Positions 44,324 to 51,880 of a stretch of 64,000 nt of DNA are shown here, piece by piece. The DNA is from Streptomyces sp. MspMP-M5. Its GTDB lineage: Bacteria; Actinomycetota; Actinomycetes; Streptomycetales; Streptomycetaceae. The first letter of the stretch is position 1, and every line of letters begins with the position of its first letter. Both the position numbers and the translations under genes were made by a program. The stretch covers positions 1-64,000 of the forward strand of contig NZ_KB891897.1 of assembly GCF_000373585.1 (NCBI RefSeq), in the 5' to 3' direction. A model generated the notes under the pieces. It was not told where the DNA came from. It searched no databases and was given only the letters and a program-made list of their open reading frames with translations.

Positions 44324-45068
44324 CGGTGGCCCTCCTCCGGGCGAGTACAGCCTCGGCCAGGACGAGGTCCAGCGGCCGGGTCACCTTGAACGCCTCCTCG
44401 TGGCCCGGGACGAGCACCACCGGCTCCCCGAGCCGTTCCACCAGTCCGGCGTCGTCGGTGGCGCCCTCGCCCTCCACGACGGCCTGGTGCGCCTTCAGCA
44501 GCGTCGGCAGGTCGAAGCCCTGCGGGGTCTGCACGGCGCGCAGCTGCGAGCGCTCCGGGGTGCCGACCACCGGCTCCGGGGTGCCCTGGGGCCGCGGTTC
44601 GACCTGCTTGACGGTGTCGGTCACCGGCAGAGCAGGGACCACGGCCGGGGCGCCGGCGCGGACCGCCTCGATGACCGCGTCCACGGTCTCGACCGGCACC
44701 AGCGGGCGGGCCGCGTCGTGGACCAGCACCACGTCGATGCCGTCCGGCAGCGCGGCGAGCCCGAGCCGGACCGACTCCTGGCGGGTGGCGCCGCCGGGGA
44801 CCACGGTCAGCTCGGTGCGGTCCGCGAGCGGGTGGGCGTCGAGCAGGTGGCGCACCTCGTCGGCGCCGTCCGGCGGGGCGACCACGACGAGGTGCGTGAC
44901 GGCGCGCGAGGCGGCCATCGCGCGGACCGCGTGGACCAGCATCGGGGTGCCGCCGAGCGTGCGCAGCGCCTTGGGGGTGCCGGGACCGAGCCGGACGCCG
45001 CGGCCGGCGGCGGGGATCACCGCCGCGGTACGCGCCGGGGTACGGGCCGGGGGGACAGGATCTGACAT
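44310..45068 (-). CDS. ispD: 2-C-methyl-D-erythritol 4-phosphate cytidylyltransferase
   Basis: Third enzyme of the MEP pathway: couples CTP to methylerythritol phosphate. 252 residues from the ATG at 45068 (GGAG 8 bases upstream). The nucleotide loop is AAVIPAAGRGVRLGPGTPKAL (begins about residue 16, in pieces); DVVLVHDAARPLV holds the metal-binding Asp, and TPQGF and TDDAGLVE are conserved. It overlaps ispF by 14 bases and lies downstream of carD, the standard actinobacterial order carD-ispD-ispF. Confidence 0.95.
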   Translation of the reverse strand: MSDPVPPARTPARTAAVIPAAGRGVRLGPGTPKALRTLGGTPMLVHAVRAMAASRAVTHLVVVAPPDGADEVRHLLDAHPLADRTELTVVPGGATRQESVRLGLAALPDGIDVVLVHDAARPLVPVETVDAVIEAVRAGAPAVVPALPVTDTVKQVEPRPQGTPEPVVGTPERSQLRAVQTPQGFDLPTLLKAHQAVVEGEGATDDAGLVERLGEPVVLVPGHEEAFKVTRPLDLVLAEAVLARRRATDGYV

Positions 45069-45484
45069 CGATGGCTCCGGAGTCCGGGCGAGCCCGGAAT
45101 TGGGGCAGACAGGTTTGTTTCCTCGGGCGAGGTGGGTATGGCCTGGGGAGTGCCGGGCGTCACGCCTTGACCGGAACCCTTCCGTGACGCCGGTCGGGGC
45201 AGCAGCCCGAGCCCGGCACGCCACCGAAGGCTTCCCCGCTCGTCGAGTGCGTCGAGTCCGGGGAGGGTCCGGCGGGCTTCAGCGAGCTTCAGCTTCAGGG
45301 ACGAAGCTGCCGCCGGCTCGGTGCCCGGCCGTCCCCCGCACCATCCGCAGACATGCCACCAGATATGCCGCAGCGCCCGGCAACAGACCATCCGCTTCGG
45401 GAGGCGGTCGTCATCGGGCACCGCGGCATTGCTGCGTTGCTGCTGCGTCGTCGCTGTGGCTCGGCGCAGTCGGCGTGCGCGTCG
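45069..45484. other. Spacer between carD and ispD, no gene seen
   Basis: 416 bases. A minus-strand frame across it starts with Cys/Trp-rich residues but has no ribosome site or conserved pattern and overlaps ispD. A GCTGCGTTGCTGCTGCG patch near 45431 is repetitive. No hairpin strong enough to separate ispD from carD was found, so read-through is possible. Confidence 0.5.
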
Positions 45485-45967
45485 TCAGGACGCGAGGACC
45501 TCGTCGAGCAGGGCCTCGGCCTTGTCCTCGTTGGTGTTCTCCGCGAGGGCGAGCTCGCTCACCAGGATCTGGCGGGCCTTGGCGAGCATCCGCTTCTCGC
45601 CGGCGGAGAGGCCGCGCTCGCGCTCACGCCGCCACAGGTCGCGCACGACCTCGGCGACCTTGATCACGTCGCCGGAGGCGAGCTTCTCGAGATTTGCCTT
45701 GTAGCGACGGGACCAGTTCGTAGGCTCCTCGGCATACGGTGCGCGCAGCACCTCGAAGACCCGGTCCAGCCCGTCCTGACCAACCACATCGCGTACGCCG
45801 ACGAACTCCGCGTTGTCCGCTGGCACACGAACAGTCAAGTCGCCCTGGGCGACCTTCAGCACCAAGTAGGTCTTGTCCACGCCTTTGATCTGGCGAGTTT
45901 CGATGGCCTCGATCAGCGCGGCCCCGTGATGGGGATAGACCACGGTGTCGCCAACCTTGAACGTCAT
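45485..45967 (-). CDS. carD: CarD-family RNA polymerase-binding regulator (CdnL type)
   Basis: Essential actinobacterial protein that binds the RNA polymerase beta subunit and stabilises open promoter complexes at housekeeping promoters. 160 residues, starting TFKVGDTVVYPHHGAALIEAIE, the Tudor-like polymerase-binding domain; the C-terminal helical domain (from about 70) holds NWSRRYKANLEKLASGD, including the conserved Trp that props open the bubble. AAGGGG lies upstream of the ATG. Confidence 0.96.
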   Translation of the reverse strand: MTFKVGDTVVYPHHGAALIEAIETRQIKGVDKTYLVLKVAQGDLTVRVPADNAEFVGVRDVVGQDGLDRVFEVLRAPYAEEPTNWSRRYKANLEKLASGDVIKVAEVVRDLWRRERERGLSAGEKRMLAKARQILVSELALAENTNEDKAEALLDEVLAS

Positions 45968-45995
45968 GTGACAGGTACCCCTTCCGTGGCTATCC

Positions 45996-46024
45996 ATGCT
46001 AACACGGGAACGGGCCGTTCTGAA
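45996..46024 (-). promoter_or_regulatory. carD: carD promoter
   Basis: On the minus strand: -35 TTCAGA (46024-46019), a 17-base spacer, -10 TAGCAT (46001-45996), about 28 bases before the ATG. Fits the housekeeping sigma pattern. Confidence 0.6.
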
Positions 46025-46821
46025 TGGCGTTTTCGCAGGTCAGGGCATATCTCGGGGCTTGACAACAGCGCCCGTGACGTGCTTCGAAGGGGCCCGCGGC
46101 GCAGGTATTCGCAGGTCGGAGGCGCTTCTCGGGCACCCGGAATGCCGCCCGCCGCACACCGGAATCGCAATGATCAATGAGCCTAACGTCCCGGTTTGCA
46201 CCGATCCGCATGAGCGAGTTCCGCTACTCCGTTCGGACGCTTGGGGCGACTCGGGCGCGATTCCCGGAATTGATCAACACTCCCGCGCTCCGGCATGTGA
46301 TCAATTTCGGGCGGCATGTGCATTCCTTGTGAATACCGCTTTTCACCGGGGGAAACACCCTGGCCACCACTCGAACAGGCGCGTGCCGAATATGCCTCCC
46401 GGTTCTCCGGAGATCGACGACGGGATCCGCGGCGAGTTCCGGGACGAGATCGACGACGAGAGCGAAGCCGAGATCGATGCCGAGAACGGCGGCGAGATCG
46501 GCGCTGAGAACGGGGGCTGGAGCGGGGCCGGGATCGGGACGGGGACCGCGCTCCGGAAATCGTGTGCCGGAGTGTTCGGGCCGGCCGCCCGGCGGCCCCG
46601 CCGTGGGCGGACCGGTCCGGGCGGCGGGCGCGTGATCGCGCAGGGGGCGGGTCGGGTGCGGGACCGCGAGGACGGCTCGGTAACCTAGCGGCGCTGACCA
46701 ACCCTTAGGGCGGCTTTACGTGCCCGTCGCCATGACGCGCACGCAGGGCCCGCCCCAGCCGTCCATCCGCGACCGGGCACGAAGTTCGGCCGCCGTAGCT
46801 CGTCAAGGAGATGCCGCCGCC
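46025..46821. other. Long spacer between divergent carD and a lipoprotein gene, with period-12 repeats
   Basis: About 800 bases. From 46410 to 46510 the motif GAGATCGACGAC recurs at 46410, 46446, 46470 and 46494, all multiples of 12 apart. On the plus strand this would encode Glu/Asp-rich repeats, on the minus strand Arg/Ser-rich ones; neither frame has a ribosome site or known family. The rest shows nothing recognisable. Confidence 0.5.
46410..46515. repeat. Imperfect period-12 repeat (GAGATCGACGAC-like)
   Basis: Copies GAGATCGACGAC (46410 and 46446), GAGATCGATGCC (46470) and GAGATCGGCGCT (46494), with GAGTTCCGGGAC and GAGAACGGC variants in between. Confidence 0.65.
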
Positions 46822-47433
46822 GTGAGCCGCAGCCTTCGACGCGGCGTCCTCGCCGCCACCGTCCTCTCGCTCTCGATCGCCACCCTGTCCGCGTGCGCGG
46901 CCGGGAACGACGCCCAGACGCTGGAGGTCAAGCCGGACAACGCCGAGATCAGCGTCGGCGCCATCAAGGTCCAGAACGCCAACGTCGTCACCCAGCCCGA
47001 CGTCAACGCCAAGGGGCCGGCCGCGATCACCGCGACGGTGTTCAACTCCGGCGACAAGGACCAGCAGTTGACCGGGATCGCGCTCGACGGCACCGGCCAG
47101 TCGGCCAAGCTGTCGCCCGGCAAGATCACCGTGCCGGCCGGCGGGTCCGTCGTGATCGGCGGCAAGGGCAACGCCAGCGCCCTCCTGGAGAGCGGCCGGG
47201 AGGCCGTCCAGGACGGCAACGCCCAGCCGCTGACCTTCACCTTCAGCTCCACCGGCAAGGTGAAGCTGAGCGCCTTCGTCGTCCCGGCGAAGAACATCTT
47301 CGAGAGCTACGGTCCGTCGGTGACGCCGCAGCCGTCCACCTCCGCGAGCGGCAAGCCCTCGGAGTCGGGCAGCCCGTCGGGCTCGGCCTCCCCGTCGGGG
47401 TCGCCCTCGGAGTCGGCGCACGCCGGTCACTGA
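46822..47433 (+). CDS. Secreted lipoprotein, DUF461-like
   Basis: 203 residues from the GTG at 46822, chosen because AAGGAG lies 11 bases upstream and the product then starts with a clean lipoprotein signal, RSLRRGVLAATVLSLSIATLSAC. The beta-sandwich domain reads VGAIKVQNANVVTQPDVNAKG, ITATVFNSGDKDQQLTGIAL and SGREAVQDGNAQPLTFTF, like the DUF461 (PCuAC-related) proteins. The Met/His copper ligands of true PCuAC are not obvious, so metal binding is doubtful. The tail is Ser/Gly/Pro repeats ending SAHAGH. It converges on phoP across a strong shared terminator. Confidence 0.8.
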   Translation: MSRSLRRGVLAATVLSLSIATLSACAAGNDAQTLEVKPDNAEISVGAIKVQNANVVTQPDVNAKGPAAITATVFNSGDKDQQLTGIALDGTGQSAKLSPGKITVPAGGSVVIGGKGNASALLESGREAVQDGNAQPLTFTFSSTGKVKLSAFVVPAKNIFESYGPSVTPQPSTSASGKPSESGSPSGSASPSGSPSESAHAGH

Positions 47434-47444
47434 CGCACGCACCA

Positions 47445-47486
47445 CGCGAAGGGGCGCCCCGCCGGATGGAGGGGCGCCCCTTCGCG
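47445..47486. terminator. Bidirectional terminator between the lipoprotein gene and phoP
   Basis: A perfect 16-bp stem, CGCGAAGGGGCGCCCC (47445-47460) with its complement (47471-47486), 10-base loop. It is 11 bases from the lipoprotein stop and 21 from the phoP stop. Confidence 0.88.
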
Positions 47487-47507
47487 CACACCGGTCGCGC
47501 CGGCGGT

Positions 47508-48188
47508 CTACGGCTCGAACTTGTACCCCAGGCCGCGGACCGTCACCAGATAGCGCGGGGCGCCCGGGTCGGGCTCGATCTTGGCGCGCAGCCGCTTCAC
47601 ATGGACGTCGAGGGTCTTGGTGTCGCCCACGTAGTCGGCGCCCCAGACGCGGTCGATCAGCTGCATACGGGTCAGCACCCGGCCGGCGTTGCGCAGCAGC
47701 ATCTCCAGGAGGTCGAACTCCTTGAGCGGCAGGTCCACCTTGCCGCCGGAGACCGTGACGACGTGGCGGTCCACGTCCATCCGGACCGGGCCGGCCTCCA
47801 GGGCCTGCGGGGTGACCTCCTCCGGCTCGCCGCGGCGGCGCAGCACCGCGCGGATCCGGGCGACCAGTTCGCGCGACGAGAAGGGCTTGGTGACGTAGTC
47901 GTCGGCCCCTATTTCGAGACCGACGACCTTGTCGATCTCGCTGTCCTTGGCGGTCACCATGATGACCGGGACGTTGGAGCGGCCGCGCAGCTGGCGGCAG
48001 ACCTCGGTGCCGGGCAGGCCCGGCAGCATCAGGTCCAGCAGGACGAGGTCGGCGCCGTTGCGCTCGAACTCGTCCAGGCCGTCGGGGCCGGTGGCCGCCA
48101 CGGCGACCTCGAAGCCCTCCTTGCGGAGCATGTACGACAGTGCGTCGCTGAACGATTCCTCGTCCTCGACGACGAGCACTCGGGTCAC
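47508..48188 (-). CDS. phoP: Phosphate-response regulator PhoP
   Basis: OmpR/PhoB-type response regulator of phosphate starvation, which also restrains antibiotic production in Streptomyces. 226 residues. Receiver domain with VVEDEES acidic pair, phosphorylated Asp52 in LVLLDLMLPG, and Lys101 in VTKPFS; the winged-helix DNA-binding domain (about 130-226) ends VRGLGYKFEP. Starts at a GTG that overlaps the phoR stop in GTGA. PHO boxes with GTTCACC repeats lie upstream of phoR. The S. coelicolor order (phoP, phoR, phoU, mtpA) is retained. Confidence 0.97.
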   Translation of the reverse strand: MTRVLVVEDEESFSDALSYMLRKEGFEVAVAATGPDGLDEFERNGADLVLLDLMLPGLPGTEVCRQLRGRSNVPVIMVTAKDSEIDKVVGLEIGADDYVTKPFSSRELVARIRAVLRRRGEPEEVTPQALEAGPVRMDVDRHVVTVSGGKVDLPLKEFDLLEMLLRNAGRVLTRMQLIDRVWGADYVGDTKTLDVHVKRLRAKIEPDPGAPRYLVTVRGLGYKFEP

Positions 48189-49453
48189 GGAAGGACCTCC
48201 GGGGCTGGGTGAGCTGGGAGCGGATCGTTGAAGGTCTCGTACGGGCGGTCCTCGTCGTCGAGGCCCTCGGGGGTGAGGTCCGGGCGCCGCTCGCGGTTGC
48301 GTACGACTCCGGTTTCCGGGAGACGCAGGGTGAAGGTGGAGCCCTGTCCCTCAGCGCTCCACACCGTGACCTCCCCGCCGTGCGAGGCGGCCACGTGCTT
48401 GACGATGGCGAGGCCGAGGCCGGTCCCACCGGTGGCGCGGGAGCGCGCCGGGTCCACACGGTAGAACCGCTCGAAGATGCGGTCGCGGTCCTTCTCGGAT
48501 ATCCCGATGCCCTGGTCGGTGACCGCGATCTCGACGAGGTCGCCGCCGGGCGCAGGGACCCGGCGGCCCGCGATCCCGACCCGGGTGCGGGCCGGGGAGT
48601 AGTTGACGGCGTTCTCGACGAGGTTGCCCAGGGCGGCGGCGAGCTGGCCACGGTTTCCCCAGACCGTGAGGTCGCCGGTGCCGCCGGCGGCGATGGTGAT
48701 CTGCTTGGTGCCGGCCTGCTGGCGGCAGCGGTCGACCGCCTCGGCGACCAGCTCGTCGACCGGGACGGACTCGGAGTCCTCCAGCGGGTCGTCGTTCTGC
48801 ACCCGGGAGAGGTCGATGAGCTCCTGGACGAGGTTGGTCAGGCGGGTGGCCTCGTTCTGCATGCGGCCGGCGAAGCGGGTGACGGCCTCGGGGTCGTCGC
48901 TGGCGTCCATCACGGCCTCGGACAGCAGCGAGAGGGCGCCGACGGGGGTCTTGAGCTCATGGCTGACGTTGGCGACGAAGTCCCGGCGGACCGCCTCGAT
49001 GCGGCGGGCCTCGGTGAGATCCTCGACCAGCAGCAGGACCAGCCGGGAGCCGAGCGGGGCGACCCGGGCGGAGACCGCGAGGGCGTCGCCGCGGCCGGTG
49101 CCGCGCCGGGGCAGGTCCAGTTCCACCTGGCGTATCTCGCCGTCCCGGCGGGTGTCGCGGGCCATCTGGAGCATCGGCTCGACGGCGAGCCGGCCGCCGC
49201 GGACCAGCCCGAGGGCGTACGCCGCGGAGCTGGCCTTGACCACCGTGTCGGCCTCGTCGAGGACGACGGCGGAGGAGCGCAGCACGGACAGGACGGTGTC
49301 GACACCGGGCGGCAGGACCGCCTCGGTGTGCAGGGACGTACGGGTGGGCTTGGCCTGGTCCCGCTCGCTCCAGCGGAACGCCAGCATGGCGAAGACGCCG
49401 GTGCAGAGCCCGGCGATCGCTGCCATCGCGGCGACGGCCGCGTCCACGTTCAT
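48185..49453 (-). CDS. phoR: Phosphate sensor histidine kinase PhoR
   Basis: 422 residues. One N-terminal membrane helix (about 5-26), no large extracellular loop, a PAS-like region (about 50-145), then DHp with the phosphorylated His165 in FVANVSHELKTP, and the ATPase domain with NLVENAVNYSP, DQGIGISEKD and GGTGLGLAIVKHV. The lack of a periplasmic sensor is normal for PhoR, which senses phosphate through the Pst/PhoU system. TACTCT (49465-49460) lies 6 bases before the ATG, so the phoRP mRNA is probably leaderless. Confidence 0.96.
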   Translation of the reverse strand: MNVDAAVAAMAAIAGLCTGVFAMLAFRWSERDQAKPTRTSLHTEAVLPPGVDTVLSVLRSSAVVLDEADTVVKASSAAYALGLVRGGRLAVEPMLQMARDTRRDGEIRQVELDLPRRGTGRGDALAVSARVAPLGSRLVLLLVEDLTEARRIEAVRRDFVANVSHELKTPVGALSLLSEAVMDASDDPEAVTRFAGRMQNEATRLTNLVQELIDLSRVQNDDPLEDSESVPVDELVAEAVDRCRQQAGTKQITIAAGGTGDLTVWGNRGQLAAALGNLVENAVNYSPARTRVGIAGRRVPAPGGDLVEIAVTDQGIGISEKDRDRIFERFYRVDPARSRATGGTGLGLAIVKHVAASHGGEVTVWSAEGQGSTFTLRLPETGVVRNRERRPDLTPEGLDDEDRPYETFNDPLPAHPAPEVLP

Positions 49454-49526
49454 GAATCCAGAGTATGTGCCGGGTCCGACACTCCCCCAGCGCTCGGAGC
49501 CGCTGCTCGGACACCCTTCGCCCAGA

Positions 49527-49555
49527 GTTCACCGGGACGTCGGGGACGGTTCACC
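49527..49555. promoter_or_regulatory. PHO-box pair 1 (PhoP site)
   Basis: GTTCACC at 49527-49533 and again at 49549-49555, exactly 22 bases (two 11-base PHO units) apart; the middle unit is degenerate. Orientation is toward phoU. Confidence 0.8.
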
Positions 49556-49611
49556 GATCGCGCGGGCGGGACCGGGCGGGAGCCCTGGCGGCCGCGGCGG
49601 CGACTCCCAGA

Positions 49612-49640
49612 GTTCACCTTCAGGACGGTGGCGGTTCACC
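49612..49640. promoter_or_regulatory. phoU: PHO-box pair 2 (PhoP site)
   Basis: GTTCACC at 49612-49618 and 49634-49640, again 22 bases apart. About 200 bases before the phoU ATG. Confidence 0.8.
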
Positions 49641-49837
49641 CCGGATGGGACCGCAGGTCGCGATCCGGCCGCACATTGAGAGGGCGGGGACCGGCCGCGG
49701 CCGGTCCGTGGGAGCGTGGGCGCAACGGCCACCTCCCACTCCGCACCGCACACCACCCCCCACGAGCCACGAAGCCCCCCGAACCGCCGGAACCCCCCGG
49801 AAGCACTCGGAACCATCGAAGCGAGAGAAGGTCACTG

Positions 49838-50515
49838 ATGCGGGACGCGTACCACGAGGAGCTGGACTCGATCAGCGAGGGCCTGGTCGAGATGGCCCGG
49901 CTCGTCGGCTCCGCGATCGGGCGCGCCACCACGGCGATACTCGACGCGGATCTGAAGCTGGCCGAAAACGTCATCGCCGCCGACGAGAAGGTCGACGACC
50001 TCCAGCGCGACCTGGAGGCGCGGGCCATCGCCCTGCTCGCCCGCCAGCAGCCGGTGGCCACCGATCTGCGGATCGTCGTCACGTCCCTGCGGATGAGCGC
50101 CGACCTGGAGCGCTCCGGCGACCTGGCCCAGCACGTCGCCAAGCTGGCCCGGCTGCGCTTCCCGGAGCGGGCGGTGCCCCGCGACCTGCACGCCACCATC
50201 CTGGAGATGGGGCAGCTGGCGCAGCGCCTGATGGCCAAGGCCGGCGAGGTCATCATCACCAAGGACGTCGATCTCGCGCTGCAGCTGGAGCAGGACGACG
50301 ACGCCATGGACCTGCTCCACCGCACGCTCTTCCAGCACCTGATGGACGACCGCTGGAAGCACGGCATCGAGACGGCCGTGGACGTGACGCTGCTGGGCCG
50401 CTACTACGAGCGGTTCGCGGACCACGCGGTGTCCGTGGCCAAGCGCGTCGTCTACCTCGTGACCGGCGAGCACGCCGACGAGATCACCACGTCGGCGACG
50501 GTGGAGGGCGCGTAA
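49838..50515 (+). CDS. phoU: Phosphate-signalling protein PhoU
   Basis: Negative regulator that links the Pst phosphate transporter to PhoR. 225 residues made of two three-helix PhoU repeats. Conserved residues include YHEELDSISEGLVEMARLVG, ADEKVDDLQRDLE, QQPVATDLRIV, and ERSGDLAQHVAKLA, the E-(x)-R-x-x-D metal-binding sites, with a second copy at YERFADHAVSVAKRV. ATG at 49838 has GAGAGAAGG upstream. mtpA follows after 78 bases. PHO boxes upstream agree with PhoP activation. Confidence 0.96.
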   Translation: MRDAYHEELDSISEGLVEMARLVGSAIGRATTAILDADLKLAENVIAADEKVDDLQRDLEARAIALLARQQPVATDLRIVVTSLRMSADLERSGDLAQHVAKLARLRFPERAVPRDLHATILEMGQLAQRLMAKAGEVIITKDVDLALQLEQDDDAMDLLHRTLFQHLMDDRWKHGIETAVDVTLLGRYYERFADHAVSVAKRVVYLVTGEHADEITTSATVEGA

Positions 50516-50593
50516 CGTGCGCCCACGCGCCGTTGACGCGCCTGCGCACCCGGGCTTGCAATAAGCACCAGGTGACCCCTAGGAGGCAAATCA

Positions 50594-50752
50594 ATGGCAC
50601 TCACGGCGGACTCCCCGAACCCCACGTCCCAGGCCGAGCCGACGGCTGCCGGTCGGCCGCTGCTCCCGTTGCTCAGCGGATGCACTTGCGGACCAGGCTG
50701 CAGCTGCGGCTGCCAGTCGGGCGGCCCGTGCCAGTGCGGCGGCAACTGCTGA
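50594..50752 (+). CDS. mtpA: Metallothionein-like Cys-rich peptide MtpA
   Basis: 52 residues, ATG with a perfect AGGAGG 7 bases upstream. The N-terminal half is Pro/Ala/Thr-rich (ALTADSPNPTSQAEP). The C-terminal 23 residues carry eight Cys in CxC and CxxxC spacing: CTCGPGCSCGC, QSGGPCQCGGNC. This is the pattern of bacterial metallothioneins that bind zinc, copper or cadmium. It lies directly after phoU; mtpA next to phoU and under PhoP control is known in S. lividans/coelicolor. The gene is short enough to be missed by length-filtered gene callers. Confidence 0.9.
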   Translation: MALTADSPNPTSQAEPTAAGRPLLPLLSGCTCGPGCSCGCQSGGPCQCGGNC

Positions 50753-50791
50753 CGAGCGGCTCCCACCGCGGCCCGACGGCCCGGTGACAAC

Positions 50792-50836
50792 GCGGCCCCG
50801 GCCCGCCGATCGCCCTGATCGGCAGGCCGGGGCCGC
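50792..50836. terminator. Terminator between mtpA and gpmA
   Basis: GCGGCCCCGGCC pairs with GGCCGGGGCCGC, then after one unpaired base on each side GCCGATC pairs with GATCGGC, loop GCCCT. A 19-bp interrupted stem serving the convergent mtpA and gpmA. Confidence 0.8.
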
Positions 50837-50881
50837 GGTCGTCCTCCCGGCGGGGGGCGGGCCCGGCCGGGGCGGGCTGCG

Positions 50882-51643
50882 TTACTTCTTCTTGCCCTGG
50901 TTCTTCACGGCCTCGATGGCGGCCTTGGCGGCCTCCGGGTCGAGGTAGGTGCCGCCGGGGTTGACGGGGCGGAAGTCGGCGTCGAGCTCGTAGGAGAGCG
51001 GGATGCCGGTGGGGATGTTCAGGCCGGCGATGTCCGCGTCGGAGATCTGGTCGAGGTGCTTGACCAGGGCGCGGAGGCTGTTGCCGTGGGCGGCGACCAG
51101 CACCGTGCGGCCGGCGACCAGGTCCGGGACGATGCCGTCGTACCAGTACGGGAGCATGCGGACGACGACGTCCTTGAGGCACTCGGTCCTCGGGCGCAGC
51201 TCCGGCGGGATCGAGGCGTAGCGCGGGTCGTCGCTCTGGGAGAACTCGGTGCCGTCCTCAAGGGCGGGCGGCGGGGTGTCGTAGGAGCGGCGCCAGAGCA
51301 TGAACTGCTCCTCGCCGAACTCGGCCAGGGTCTGCGCCTTGTCCTTGCCCTGGAGCGCGCCGTAGTGGCGCTCGTTGAGCCGCCAGGTGCGGTGGACCGG
51401 GATCCAGTGGCGGTCGGCGGACTCCAGGGCCAGCTGCGCGGTGCGGATGGCGCGCTTCTGGAGGGAGGTGTGCACGACGTCGGGGAGCAGGCCGGCCTCC
51501 TTGAGCAGCTCTCCGCCGCGGACCGCCTCCTTCTCGCCCTTCTCGTTGAGGTTGACGTCCACCCAGCCGGTGAACAGGTTCTTCGCGTTCCACTCGCTCT
51601 CGCCGTGGCGGAGCAGGATCAGCTTGTACGGTGCGGTGGCCAT
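50882..51643 (-). CDS. gpmA: 2,3-bisphosphoglycerate-dependent phosphoglycerate mutase
   Basis: Glycolytic enzyme, 253 residues. The phosphohistidine lies in LLRHGESEWN (His13); others are TGWVDVNLNEKG, ERHYGALQGKDK and the second His in VLVAAHGNSLRAL. The C-terminus ends KNQGKKK. TACGCT (51656-51651) lies 7 bases before the ATG at 51643, with no ribosome site, so leaderless. It is next to the phosphate-control genes, as in S. coelicolor. It is divergent from the MFS gene. Confidence 0.96.
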   Translation of the reverse strand: MATAPYKLILLRHGESEWNAKNLFTGWVDVNLNEKGEKEAVRGGELLKEAGLLPDVVHTSLQKRAIRTAQLALESADRHWIPVHRTWRLNERHYGALQGKDKAQTLAEFGEEQFMLWRRSYDTPPPALEDGTEFSQSDDPRYASIPPELRPRTECLKDVVVRMLPYWYDGIVPDLVAGRTVLVAAHGNSLRALVKHLDQISDADIAGLNIPTGIPLSYELDADFRPVNPGGTYLDPEAAKAAIEAVKNQGKKK

Positions 51644-51880
51644 GCCGTCGAGCGTAATCGACGCCGGGTGGTGGCCCTGCGCGCGGCTGCCACCTGCGCG
51701 GACGAGGGTGCGGGCGGGCCGCTGACGATTGACGTTTCCGGTCAATTCGGTGGCCGGCCGCCCCCTTGGTTTGTAGGTTGCGTCTGGCGCTTTCGGCACT
51801 TACCGCGTCCCGGCGCCGTCACCGCAGCACGCCCGCCCGTCCGTCCGACGGGCGCGGCCCGGCATCCAGGGGGAAATGTC

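Larger units (their letters stand above)
49454..49837. promoter_or_regulatory. Divergent phoRP/phoU control region
   Basis: 384 bases without a gene. It holds the phoR -10 (49460-49465), two pairs of GTTCACC repeats (next two entries) and, from 49730 to 49810, a low-complexity CCCCCC/ACCGCA stretch leading to the phoU ribosome site GAGAGAAGG. Confidence 0.75.

Noticed and set aside
46183..46701. Arg/Ser-repeat protein on the minus strand (SR-like) or Glu/Asp protein on the plus strand
   Set aside because: Frames held open by a period-12 repeat; no start signals and atypical composition.
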